Assembly: GCA_964613215.1 (NCBI GenBank)
Contig: CAZTHK010000006.1
Coordinates: forward strand, 62,001-126,000
Length of the DNA: 64,000 bases
Direction of reading: 5' to 3'
Source of the DNA: CAZTHK01 sp964613215
Lineage (GTDB): Bacteria; Krumholzibacteriota; Krumholzibacteriia; Krumholzibacteriales; CAZTHK01
Every line of letters starts with the position of its first letter. Position 1 is the stretch's first letter. Under the pieces are notes generated by a model. It had not been told where the DNA came from. It saw only the letters and a list, made by a program, of their open reading frames with translations, and searched no databases. The position numbers were made by a program, and so were the translations under genes. This document shows, one piece after another, positions 27,148 to 36,700 of this stretch.

Positions 27148-28965
27148 TTGTTTGTCCCGAGGCGATTAATGCCGACTTACCATCAGTCCTCATATAATGC
27201 TTCTCATTCATATTCCGGCAGTTTTCTCATGCCGGCTAAAAAACTGTTGCTGACAGCATTGGCGGCAGGTGTTTTATACTGGCTGATCGAGGCAATTTTT
27301 CACATTCACCTCTTCGGCACCAGTTTCACCTCATTGCTTCTGTTCAGGGCCGGCCGGGAAATATGGCTCAGAGCGGTCTTCTTCGCTCTGGTTTGTGCCG
27401 GCGGTTACTACACCATCCACCTGCTCAATGCCCTCAGAGAGATGAGCAGCAGGCTGGAGCAGATAGACCGGCACCATGGCCTGCTGATTAACAATTCGCC
27501 CTCAGGCATAATTATAGTGTCGGGAACGGCCGTTAGCTTCATTAATCCTTCAGGGGCAGAGATGCTGGGGGCATCCCAGCCGGAAGAGATAATATCTAAA
27601 CCGCTGGTCAAGTTTCTGCCTTCACGGCAATACCAGTCTTTGAAAAGATGGCTGAACAGGTCCACCATGAAGGGAGAGGCAAAGGCACTCAGAAGAAAGT
27701 TCAAAATGATCAGCCTGGAGGGAAGAGAAATAGACTCCGAAGGCATAGCGTTTCCATTTTACAGGAATGGAATCCCCTCCTTTTACCTGATCTTTCACAG
27801 CAAAACTGCTATTGGATACAGGGAGGGAGATATCCTGAAGCGGCAGCGTCTCGACGCACTCGGAACTGTGGTAAGCGGAATAGCTCATGATTTCAACAAC
27901 ATACTTTCCGCCATCGTGGGTAACATCTCTCTGGTGCGTTCAAAGGGAGAGGCAGATAACAGCCTGAATGACATTCTTAATGATCTGGAGAAAGCCACCA
28001 CCAGGGCAAAGTATCTTACCAAACAGCTGTCCATATTCTCTGAATATGGAACCGATGAGGGAAAACGCTATTCCTACAACCTCCCCCGGATAATAAAAGA
28101 GTCATCTGATCTGGTGCTTCACGGCTCTAAACTTTCCTGCAGGTATCACTTCTCCGATGATCTGTGGAAAGTCAGAGTAGACCGCAGAGGCCTGGTCCAG
28201 GTTATCAACAATGTAGTCATTAATTCCAGAGAGGCAATGCCGGCGGGAGGAGAGATAGAAATAGGTGCTGAAAACATCGCCGTAAGCGCCGGAGATATTC
28301 CCGGACTGGAGGAGGGAGATTATGTCAAGATCCATATAAAGGATAGCGGAGTGGGCATTCCCGGCAAGAATCTGGAAAGGGTCTTCGAGAATAATTTCAC
28401 TACCAAAAAGAACAGTAGCGGAAGAGGTCTCAGCATAGTTAAGCATCTTCTGAATAGCATGGGAGGCGGGATAACAATACGATCCAAACCATTCTTCGGA
28501 ACCACCGCAGAAATATATCTTCCTGCGGTCAAAACGGAGAAAAGGCATTTGCGGGGAAACAAACCGAAATTCGATATAAAGGGACCGGTCAAGGTCCTGG
28601 TCATGGACGATAACGAGTTGGTCCGGAATGTACTGGGCAGGCTCCTGATTAATTTTGGTTGTTCCGTGGAATATACCGAGGATGGCGAGGGAGCCGTTGA
28701 CCTCTACCGCAAAGCTCATCAGTCAGGTATATCCTTCGATATTGCCATTTTTGATCTGACTGTAACGGGTGGAATGGGGGCGAAGGAAGCCCTGCGGCAG
28801 CTCCTTCAATTCGATCCGGAGGCTAAGGTCATTGTTTCCAGTGGCTACATAAATCATCCGGTAATAAAAAACTACAGGGATTATGGCTTTTACGGAGCCA
28901 TTGCCAAACCGTACAAGGCAGAAGAGCTCAAGCTCACCCTGGGCAAAGCATTAAAGGAGAAATGA
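27148..28965 (+). CDS. hybrid sensor histidine kinase (PAS, HisKA, HATPase, receiver)
   Basis: A 605-residue inner-membrane sensor. Two helices (about residues 33-56 and 71-93) with almost no periplasmic loop are followed by a PAS domain (about 100-215), a HisKA segment with His247 in SGIAHDFNNILSAI, a HATPase domain (VINNVVINSREAM, KDSGVGIPG, NSSGRGLSIVKHLL) and a receiver with phospho-acceptor Asp536 in IAIFDLTVTGG. No separate response regulator is adjacent, so output may go through a phosphotransfer protein elsewhere. The start is TTG 27148, nine bases after GAGGTG; ATG 27229 is an alternative. A thioredoxin-like gene follows after 4 bp and is probably cotranslated. Confidence 0.9.
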   Translation: MFVPRRLMPTYHQSSYNASHSYSGSFLMPAKKLLLTALAAGVLYWLIEAIFHIHLFGTSFTSLLLFRAGREIWLRAVFFALVCAGGYYTIHLLNALREMSSRLEQIDRHHGLLINNSPSGIIIVSGTAVSFINPSGAEMLGASQPEEIISKPLVKFLPSRQYQSLKRWLNRSTMKGEAKALRRKFKMISLEGREIDSEGIAFPFYRNGIPSFYLIFHSKTAIGYREGDILKRQRLDALGTVVSGIAHDFNNILSAIVGNISLVRSKGEADNSLNDILNDLEKATTRAKYLTKQLSIFSEYGTDEGKRYSYNLPRIIKESSDLVLHGSKLSCRYHFSDDLWKVRVDRRGLVQVINNVVINSREAMPAGGEIEIGAENIAVSAGDIPGLEEGDYVKIHIKDSGVGIPGKNLERVFENNFTTKKNSSGRGLSIVKHLLNSMGGGITIRSKPFFGTTAEIYLPAVKTEKRHLRGNKPKFDIKGPVKVLVMDDNELVRNVLGRLLINFGCSVEYTEDGEGAVDLYRKAHQSGISFDIAIFDLTVTGGMGAKEALRQLLQFDPEAKVIVSSGYINHPVIKNYRDYGFYGAIAKPYKAEELKLTLGKALKEK

Positions 28966-28969
28966 TAAA

Positions 28970-29356
28970 ATGGGATTCTTAAAGAGGCTTCTGGGCCTTG
29001 AGGTAAGGCCCGGAGAGCCGGAACCTCTCTCGGACAGCAACTTCTCTCCGCAAATAGAGCAGTCTGATCTGCCGGTGGTCATCTATTTCTTTCACCTCTG
29101 GTGTGGATCCTGTCAGGTGATGGGGGGATTGTTGAATGAAATCGGGCCGGAATATCTGGAAAGGGTTAAGATGTTCAAGATGGATGTCACTAAAAACCCG
29201 GCCTCGGCCAATGAATTCAAGGTGGAATCGGTCCCCGCCATTGTGGTGTTAAAGGATGGCAAGGTTCTGGGAAGGCTCACCGGGCTTATCCCCATAAATA
29301 AGCTGCGGGAATGGCTGAATGAACAGATTGCAGCGGAGGAGACAACACCTGAATGA
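28970..29356 (+). CDS. thioredoxin-like protein with CGSC active site
   Basis: A 128-residue thioredoxin-fold protein. The active site HLWCGSCQVMGG lies at about residues 43-54, and the cis-Pro is in VESVPAIVVLKDG. It differs from the classical WCGPC protein at 4410 in active site and in an N-terminal extension of about 20 residues without signal peptide. Its SD (AAGGAG) lies inside the end of the kinase gene, so the two are coupled. A role in redox control of the kinase or its target is possible but unproven. Confidence 0.87.
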   Translation: MGFLKRLLGLEVRPGEPEPLSDSNFSPQIEQSDLPVVIYFFHLWCGSCQVMGGLLNEIGPEYLERVKMFKMDVTKNPASANEFKVESVPAIVVLKDGKVLGRLTGLIPINKLREWLNEQIAAEETTPE

Positions 29357-29491
29357 TTATCCAGGCAGCAACAAGAAGAAGCCGGTACCTCGCTTTCACT
29401 GAACAGGGGAGATAACGGAGGATTTTGAAACATACCAGAAGGCCCTGGATAAAGATTACAGGGAATTATAATATGAAGGGGATTATTTAAC

Positions 29492-30253
29492 ATGGACAAC
29501 ATCGATTATAAGGTTTCCGGCTTTAAAAGAATAAACGGTCCCGGCGGGGAAAATCTGCCTTCACTCTTTATCAGGACTCTGTTTTTATCGCTAATAATCT
29601 TTATCTCACTGTCTGCAATTAACTCGCCGGGGGCACTAGCACAGGATGAGGGACTCGACTTTTTCATCAGGGTATCCGGCGGTTACAGCGCGCCGGAACT
29701 GGAAAATCTTTCCGGCGAGCTTACCAGCCAGGGTTCTGATGAATTGGGTGATGGATATGGAATCAGCCTATCTCTGGGCAGCAGTCTGATGGGGAGTGCA
29801 TGGATGGCAGAGGCAACCTTTTCGGCATCTTTCTATGAGAGCTTTTTCTATCAGAACGAGTACGAGGATTTCGAAGGTAACCTCTCCCATCAGCGCTACG
29901 GCCTTATAATCTGGAGGGACCTGATGCCGGGTAGCTCCAGATTTACCCCCTTTGCGGGAGCGGGGCTGGGATACGGAACCACCAAGCTGATTTCGGGAGG
30001 AGGGAAACTGGGTTCCTTTCAGTGGGAAGCCCTGGGGGGAATGCAGATAAGAGTGAAGGGGAACTTCAGCCTGCTGATGGAGGCGAATTATCGATCTTCC
30101 TTCACCGGGGACACATATGATTCTCCTTATCTGAAGAATGTGGAGGGGGACGCAGTTTACGACAGCGGGGGATCACCTCTCAAAGACCGTTACTCCTCTC
30201 TTGAACTGAGGATCGGACTGGTTATAAGGAGGCATGAAACTGAAAGCAACTAA
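29492..30253 (+). CDS. outer-membrane beta-barrel protein
   Basis: A 253-residue protein with an N-terminal cytoplasmic-type stretch of about 25 residues, then a signal peptide core (FIRTLFLSLIIFISLSAI) ending near ALAQ. The mature part has alternating strands rich in Gly and aromatics (FFIRVSGGYSAPELENL, FTPFAGAGLGYGTTKLI, SLELRIGLVIRR), as in eight-stranded OmpA/OmpW-like barrels. The last residues do not end in the classic C-terminal Phe. Specific function unknown. It lies 135 bp after the thioredoxin-like gene. Confidence 0.75.
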   Translation: MDNIDYKVSGFKRINGPGGENLPSLFIRTLFLSLIIFISLSAINSPGALAQDEGLDFFIRVSGGYSAPELENLSGELTSQGSDELGDGYGISLSLGSSLMGSAWMAEATFSASFYESFFYQNEYEDFEGNLSHQRYGLIIWRDLMPGSSRFTPFAGAGLGYGTTKLISGGGKLGSFQWEALGGMQIRVKGNFSLLMEANYRSSFTGDTYDSPYLKNVEGDAVYDSGGSPLKDRYSSLELRIGLVIRRHETESN

Positions 30254-30554
30254 ATTAACCTCTGTTATCCTGGCCGCATCCCTCAAAAACTGCTCTCTGG
30301 AGGAAGCCTGACCGCAGGGTGATAATTATACCGGCGGGTTTACGGCAGGGTCAATCCAACTGACATAATAAGTTAATTATATTGTTGCCGGCAAATTAAT
30401 TATAGCCGAACTGGTCCGGTTGCGACCCGGATTTATGCAAAATATTTAGTTGAATTTTTCCGGGATTTCTTTTACCTTGTTTTTACTATGCCACAAACTT
30501 TATTAAAAACTTTATACATAATCACTTACCGCCAGCCACAGGAGGAATAGCGTT
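30254..30554. other. intergenic region before iorA
   Basis: No gene seen. The last 100 bp are AT-rich and likely contain the iorAB promoter; boxes are ambiguous. The SD AGGAGGA lies just before the iorA ATG. Confidence 0.35.
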
Positions 30555-32321
30555 ATGGAAATGCTCCTTTCCGGTAACGAAGCTTTTGCCAGGGGATTTT
30601 ACGAACACGGCGGTGAATTCGCCTCCGCCTACCCCGGCACTCCCAGCACGGAGATACTGCAGGTGATAGGACATTTTTTCAAGGATGAGGTGTATGCAGA
30701 ATGGGCCATAAATGAGAAGGTTGCTCTGGAAAACGCAGTGGGAGCCTCCTACGGCGGAGCACGTTCCATTGCGGCCATGAAGCATGTGGGGGTTAATGTT
30801 GCCGCAGACCCGCTGATGACTCTCTCCTATACGGGAGTGGGAGCCGGACTTGTCATTCTATCCGCCGATGATCCCAGCCTGCATTCATCACAGAATGAAC
30901 AGGATAACAGGCAGTATGCCAGGTTCGCCTCTATACCCTGCCTGGAGCCATCCGACAGCCAGGAGGCCAAGGATTTTGTCAAGGATGCCTTCGAGATCAG
31001 CGAGAAATTCGATACCCCCGTACTGGCAAGGTTGACCACCCGCATTTCCCATTCCAAGGGGGTAGTGGAAATAGGGGAGCGGAAGACGGTGGATCATCCG
31101 GGATTCGAAAGGAATATCACCAAGTATGTCATGGTCCCCGCTCATGCCATCAAACGCCATAAGATAGTAATTGAAAGACTGGAGAAACTCAAAGCTTTCG
31201 CAGAGGATACCGGACTGAACAGGATAGAGTGGAACGGCAGGAAGGTGGGTATAGTCACCGGGAGTATAGCCTACCAGTATGCTAAGGAGGCATTACCTGA
31301 TGCCAGTATACTGAAGCTGGGAATGGGATATCCGCTGCCCATGGAAAAGATCAGGGATTTTGCATCCCGGGTGGACCGACTATTTGTGGTGGAGGAACTG
31401 GAGCCATTCTACCAGGAGCAGATCAAAGCTGCCGGGATAGAGGTGGAGGGGAAGGAATTCTTCTCCAACTATCTGGAACTCAATGTGACCAGGGTCAGAG
31501 AAGGGTTTGCCCGGGCGGGCGTACTGGACTACCGGGTGAAGAAAACCACCAGGGAGGATGTCCTTCCCAGACCCCCGGTTTTATGCCCGGGTTGCCCTCA
31601 CCGCGGCCTGATGATGGCGCTCAGAAAGCTGAAGGTTTACACCACCGGCGATATCGGATGCTACACCCTGGGAGCGCTCCCTCCTCTCGAACAGATCGAT
31701 ACCTGCCTCTGCATGGGCGCTTCCATAGGGCATTCCTTCGGTATCGAGAAGGCGGGCAAGACGGAGAAGAAGACAGTGGCCCTGCTGGGCGACAGCACCT
31801 TCCTTCACAGCGGCATAACATCTCTGGCCAGTGTGGTTTACAACAAGGGAACCCAGACTACCATCATAGCCGACAACAGGATAACCGCCATGACCGGCGG
31901 CCAGGATCATCCCGGCACTGCCAGAACACTGATGGGGGAACCCGCCCACGCCATAGATCTGGAAGAACTCTGCCGGGCGCTGGGGGTGGAACACGTTGTA
32001 AAGGTTGATCCCTACGACTTCGATGCCACCGTGGAAGCACTGCGCGAGGAGATAAACAGGGATGAAGCATCGGTGGTTATAACCACCCGCCCCTGCATGC
32101 TGTTCCCTCAGAAGATAACCGACACGCCCTATACCGTTCAACTGGATGAGTGCATCGCCTGCGGGGCATGCTTCCGGGTGGGATGTCCCGCCATATCGGT
32201 ATCGGAGGAAACCAGTGAAAAGGGCAAGCCCAAGGCTGAGATCGACCAGGTGCTGTGTACCGGTTGTTCTCTCTGCGCGCAGATCTGCCCCACCGATGCA
32301 ATCGTAAAAACGGAAGAATAA
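30555..32321 (+). CDS. iorA: indolepyruvate:ferredoxin oxidoreductase, alpha subunit
   Basis: Oxidises arylpyruvates from aromatic amino acids to aryl-acetyl-CoA and reduces ferredoxin; oxygen-sensitive, cytoplasmic. The 588-residue chain has the pyrimidine domain at the N-terminus (EMLLSGNEAFARGFYEHGG, YPGTPSTEI), the TPP-binding domain (CPGCPHRGLMMAL, GDIGCYTLG, GDSTFLHSGITSL, ADNRITAMTGGQDHPG) and two 4Fe-4S sites at the C-terminus (CIACGACFRVGCP and CTGCSLCAQICPTDAI). The first site deviates slightly in Cys spacing, as is usual in IorA. The beta subunit follows 27 bp downstream. It implies an anaerobic amino-acid-fermenting capability. Confidence 0.96.
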   Translation: MEMLLSGNEAFARGFYEHGGEFASAYPGTPSTEILQVIGHFFKDEVYAEWAINEKVALENAVGASYGGARSIAAMKHVGVNVAADPLMTLSYTGVGAGLVILSADDPSLHSSQNEQDNRQYARFASIPCLEPSDSQEAKDFVKDAFEISEKFDTPVLARLTTRISHSKGVVEIGERKTVDHPGFERNITKYVMVPAHAIKRHKIVIERLEKLKAFAEDTGLNRIEWNGRKVGIVTGSIAYQYAKEALPDASILKLGMGYPLPMEKIRDFASRVDRLFVVEELEPFYQEQIKAAGIEVEGKEFFSNYLELNVTRVREGFARAGVLDYRVKKTTREDVLPRPPVLCPGCPHRGLMMALRKLKVYTTGDIGCYTLGALPPLEQIDTCLCMGASIGHSFGIEKAGKTEKKTVALLGDSTFLHSGITSLASVVYNKGTQTTIIADNRITAMTGGQDHPGTARTLMGEPAHAIDLEELCRALGVEHVVKVDPYDFDATVEALREEINRDEASVVITTRPCMLFPQKITDTPYTVQLDECIACGACFRVGCPAISVSEETSEKGKPKAEIDQVLCTGCSLCAQICPTDAIVKTEE

Positions 32322-32348
32322 AATAGAGAACAGAGAAAGGATCCGGAA

Positions 32349-32933
32349 ATGAGTAATAACGTTCTGATAGTTGGAGTTGGCGGACAGGGCGTTCTTCTGG
32401 CCAGCGAGATGCTCAGCGAAGTGGCCCGGGTGGGCGGTCTGGATGCCAAAAAGAGCGAGGTTCACGGCATGTCCCAGAGGGGAGGAGTGGTATCCAGCCA
32501 CGTACGATTCGGCGAGAGGGTGGCATCTCCCCTGATACCGGAGGGAGAAGCTGATGTTGTTCTTGCTTTCGAACTGGCGGAAGGCTACCGCTGGATCAAT
32601 GAATTGAAGGAGGGGGGAAAGCTTATCGTCAACCGCCAGAAGATGGTTCCCCCTATAACCGCCACCGGGAAATTTTCATATCCCGGGGATGTCGAAGATA
32701 AGATAAAGGGGCGGGTGAAGGATGCCATGATCATCGACGCTATCTCCATGGCCAGGGAACTGGGCAATCCCCGGCTGGTCAATACTATTCTTCTGGGAGT
32801 AATGTCCAATTTCCTGGAACTGCCCGAGGAGATATGGCTGAAAACCATAGACCGGATGGCTCCCAAAAATACCGGCGAGCTCAACAAGAAGGCATTCCGG
32901 AGTGGCAGGGAAATAAAGTCGGGAGAGGCATAA
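32349..32933 (+). CDS. iorB: indolepyruvate:ferredoxin oxidoreductase, beta subunit
   Basis: The 194-residue gamma-type domain that binds CoA and completes the IorAB enzyme. GVGGQGVLLASEMLSEVAR at the start and KKSEVHGMSQRGGVVSSHVR are the family signatures. SD GAAAGGA precedes the ATG. It ends 10 bp from the convergent ABC-2 permease gene. Confidence 0.95.
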   Translation: MSNNVLIVGVGGQGVLLASEMLSEVARVGGLDAKKSEVHGMSQRGGVVSSHVRFGERVASPLIPEGEADVVLAFELAEGYRWINELKEGGKLIVNRQKMVPPITATGKFSYPGDVEDKIKGRVKDAMIIDAISMARELGNPRLVNTILLGVMSNFLELPEEIWLKTIDRMAPKNTGELNKKAFRSGREIKSGEA

Positions 32934-32943
32934 GCGAGGGATA

Positions 32944-33693
32944 TCACTGGACGAATCTCTCCCGCTTCTGAAGATTGAACAGTCCATAAAGCAGGGCCAG
33001 CAACGTTCCTGCGGTAAGATAAATCCTGTTTTTGAATACCACATCCGCCCATATTGCCTCACTGATCTGGTCAGGGATAGAGAAGGGATTGAGGAACAGG
33101 TTCCACTTGCTCCCCCCCAGTGATGCCGAGGCTATCCAGAATGCCAACCCTATCACCACCACCAGAACAGCGGTGCCGTTGCCGCTTCTTACCAGGGTGG
33201 AAAACATGAAGGCCAGGCTGCCGATGAAGAACACCGGGAACATGAGGTGATACACCATTCTGAAAACCGGTATCCTCACCAGTACAAATGCACTCATCAG
33301 GCTGAAAACCACCAGCATTAAAAATACCAGCAGATATATCATCGCCAGCCGTACCAGCCACACCTTGTACCGGTAATTGGGAATTCCGAAGAGAATCTCT
33401 ATCATACCCGAATCGATATCATTCTGGATGCCGAAGGTGGCCGGATAGAATATCAGGAGCAGGCCGGGAAAGAGCAGAGTATAGTATACCGAACCGGAAT
33501 CCGGATCCGAGTCCGAGCCGAAAAAATTAATCGCCGCTACCAGAAGAAAAAATGCCAGGGCGGCCAGGAGGAAATAGACAAACCTGCTGGCAAAGATTAT
33601 ACCGATGTTGTACCGGGCAAACTTGAACAGGCTGTCAGCTCTTTCCCGGTAATCCTTCAGCTTTTCTCCGCCGGGGTCAGCTCGGTTTTCCAA
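32944..33693 (-). CDS. ABC-2 type permease
   Basis: A 249-residue inner-membrane protein with six hydrophobic helices (for example VYFLLAALAFFLLVAAINFF, VYYTLLFPGLLLIFYPATFG, LVRLAMIYLLVFLMLVVFSL). It has the ABC-2 pattern with the cytoplasmic QNDIDSGMIEILFGIPN segment between helices 2 and 3. The start is TTG 33693 behind GGAGG. It follows the RND-ABC fusion gene by 20 bp and is the last gene of the export locus. The natural expectation is that the fused ATPase domain drives this permease. Confidence 0.85.
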   Translation of the reverse strand: MENRADPGGEKLKDYRERADSLFKFARYNIGIIFASRFVYFLLAALAFFLLVAAINFFGSDSDPDSGSVYYTLLFPGLLLIFYPATFGIQNDIDSGMIEILFGIPNYRYKVWLVRLAMIYLLVFLMLVVFSLMSAFVLVRIPVFRMVYHLMFPVFFIGSLAFMFSTLVRSGNGTAVLVVVIGLAFWIASASLGGSKWNLFLNPFSIPDQISEAIWADVVFKNRIYLTAGTLLALLYGLFNLQKRERFVQ

Positions 33694-33713
33694 TATTGCA
33701 ATCCTCCTTAGCC

Positions 33714-36700
33714 TTACCGGCTCCCGCCGGCATTGTCTTCTTTCGCCATTCCTTCAGTGCGTTTCAGCATCCAGAGATAGGCATCCTCCAGGGTGGGAGT
33801 GACACCCTCGGCATCATCCCCGGGCTTTTCCCGGCTGAGGCAGCGGACCCTGGTCCGGTCTCCTGCCCTCATGTGGTGAACCACTATCATCTTCCGCTTG
33901 AGGGACTCCAGTTCGGAAGGGTCTACATAGAACTGCCAGGTCACTCCCCGGGCCGTTTCGGTCATCCTGGAGGGCTCCCCCAGATAACAGAGATTACCCC
34001 TGTCCAGAACTGCCACCCGGTTGCATGAACTGCTGATATCTTCGATGATATGGGTGGAGAAGATAACCACTCTCTCCCTGCTCAACTCCACCAGCAGGTT
34101 TCTGAACCTTATCCTCTCCCTGGGATCCAGCCCGGCGGTAGGTTCGTCCACCACCAGAATCCTGGGCAGGTGCAGAAGAATCTGAGCTATGCCTATCCGC
34201 TGTTTCATCCCTCCGGAAAAGGATCCAATCTTCTCCCCCCGGCGACTCTCCATATGCACAGCCGATAGAACGTAATCCACCAGTTCCCTCCTCTCCTCCC
34301 TGCCGGTTTTTCCCTTCAGCATGGCCTGATAATCGAGAAAATCCTCCGCCTTCATATTCTGGTAGGCACCGAATTCCTGGGGCAGATAGCCGATCAGCCC
34401 CTGAAGCTCCTCCCGGTACCGGTTTACATCCAGATCATTTATCCACACCCTCCCGTAACTCTGCTCCAGTATCCCGCAGATTATCCTCATCAGGGTGGTC
34501 TTTCCCGCTCCGTTGGGACCCAGCAGCCCGAACATCCCGCTGCCTATCTCCACACTCACCCCATCCAGAGCTCTGAATGATTGTTTCCTTCTGCCAATTA
34601 CCGGCACCTGTTTTATCAGCCGGTACACACTCCGCCGGAGTGAAGCGAACCGCCCCTCTATCCTTTCCACGTTGACCTTCTCCCGGTGGAGTCGGTTGGA
34701 AACAGAATAAACTGCCAGAGCTGTGTACCAGACTATGGCGATGAATATCACCAGGGAAGGATTATCCCAGCGCAGATAGAACAGCACCAGGTGAAACAGG
34801 GGGAATCCCCACTTGAATAATTCTTCTCCCATCCCGAGATATTTCAACCCTGCCGGCTGCCCTTTCTCCCTCCACCTTCGCCTCAGCCACACCCCCGGAT
34901 TCTTCCACATACAGATTATATAAAAGAATACAGCATGGGTCAGAACAAACAGCCAGAAGGGGCTGTCCAGGAAAAAATAGACGAAGTATATCAGGAAACC
35001 CAGCAGCGGTACCTGCCAGATCAGCGAATCGGTGTCCAGCCTTCCGCCGGCACCTTCCTCCGGAAGCGACTTTGAGTCATCAGCTGCAATTCCACCCTCT
35101 GCAATTCTCTTTCCCCTGTTCCAGTCCCTGACAAACCTGCTTCTCCGGTCGTATATCTTTACTATGTTTCTCAAGGTTATCCTGATAGGCTGATCCGGAG
35201 ATATAAACCCGGCTCTGGCCCGGCGGAGGCTGTTCATCACCAGATAGGTCGATCCGGGGATCACATTCAGGGAGGCATAAATATATACCATCCTCCATAT
35301 AATCGAATCCACCTTCAGATATATCAGAATGCAAAGGCCGGCGAACAGTATCAGCTGAACCGCCTTGATCCACCCCTGTAACTCTCTGAACCACTGGATG
35401 GCATTTTCCAGCCATAAATAAACCACCGGCACGAAAACCAGGGTGAAAACCGTACTCAGAGACAATCCTCCTATCACCGTTATGGCGAAGGGGGCTCCGA
35501 TCAGGCCCGCCTCCGCCTCCTTCCCCATGGCCAGGGGTATCATGGCAAATATGGTGGTAATGGCGGTAATAAGAATGGGTCTCACCCTGGCCCGGCCCGC
35601 CTCCATTATGGCTCTGGAACGTCGGTATCCCCTTCTGCGCAGGATAAGGGTATAGTCGATAAGAATTATCCCGTTGTTGACTACCACTCCCAGCAGTATC
35701 AGCATCCCTATCAGACTGTACATATTCAGAATGGATGTCCCGGTGAATATCAGGGCCCACAGGGATCCTACTGCGGCAAGGGGCACAGTGAACATAATAA
35801 CCACCGGTGCGTGGAAGGATTCGAATACCGATGCCAGTATCATATAAATCAGAATAAAGGCCACAGTGATAAGAAATATGTACTCGCTGTAGTCAGACTC
35901 ATCGTGAACCACCTCTACCGCCACACCGGGAGGAATGCTGAGCTGGCTGATCATCCCATCCACCTCCGCTCTGGCAGCATCCAGCAGCGAGCGGGAATCA
36001 TTTACCTCACTCTGAAAGGAGTAGCTGACCTCTATTACCTTCTCCTGGTTAATCCTCTCTATTCCCGGCATTCCGTAGGAATAAATAATATCCCCCAGCT
36101 CCCGGAGCTGGAAGGCCGCCCCTCCCTGACCCCGGATAATCAGCTTCCTCAGATCATCAACACCCCTCTCTGCCGGCTTCCCCTCCCCTGTGGTCCTGAC
36201 CACCATGTCATACTCCTGGTTGTCCTTCTTGAAGGGGCGGGTGGATTCCGTCTCCGGCTGAAAGCTGTTGATCTCCGTGATGATCGATGACACGGGGATG
36301 TCATAGGTCCGCAGCAGCCGGTTGTCCAGGTGCAGATGAATCTCCGGGCTCCTGTCCGAGATACTCATGCTGGCCCTCTCTACCGGGCTCAACTCTCCCA
36401 GATAATATTCTATATCCGCAGCTACCTTGATCATAATCTCAAAGTCGCTACCCTTCACTACCACCTTCTCCCTGTGCGCTCCTATCCCGAACATCCTGAG
36501 CATACTGGCACTTCCCCCCATTCCTCCCCTCCTGAAGCCGACAGAACCTCCCGGCTCATCGAAGCTTATATCCCCGGCTTCAAAATCTTTTATCTTCCTT
36601 TTTGCCAGCTCCTTCACCTCGCCCATACTTCGTCCGTCTATCTCCTTATAATCCTCCTTCAGCCTGAAGGTTATCTCCGCCTCCTCCTGCTCCACCCTGG

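Noticed and set aside
29357..29491. Short frame with FETYQKALDKDYREL before the barrel gene
   Set aside because: Too short, no SD that fits, and no parent gene nearby.
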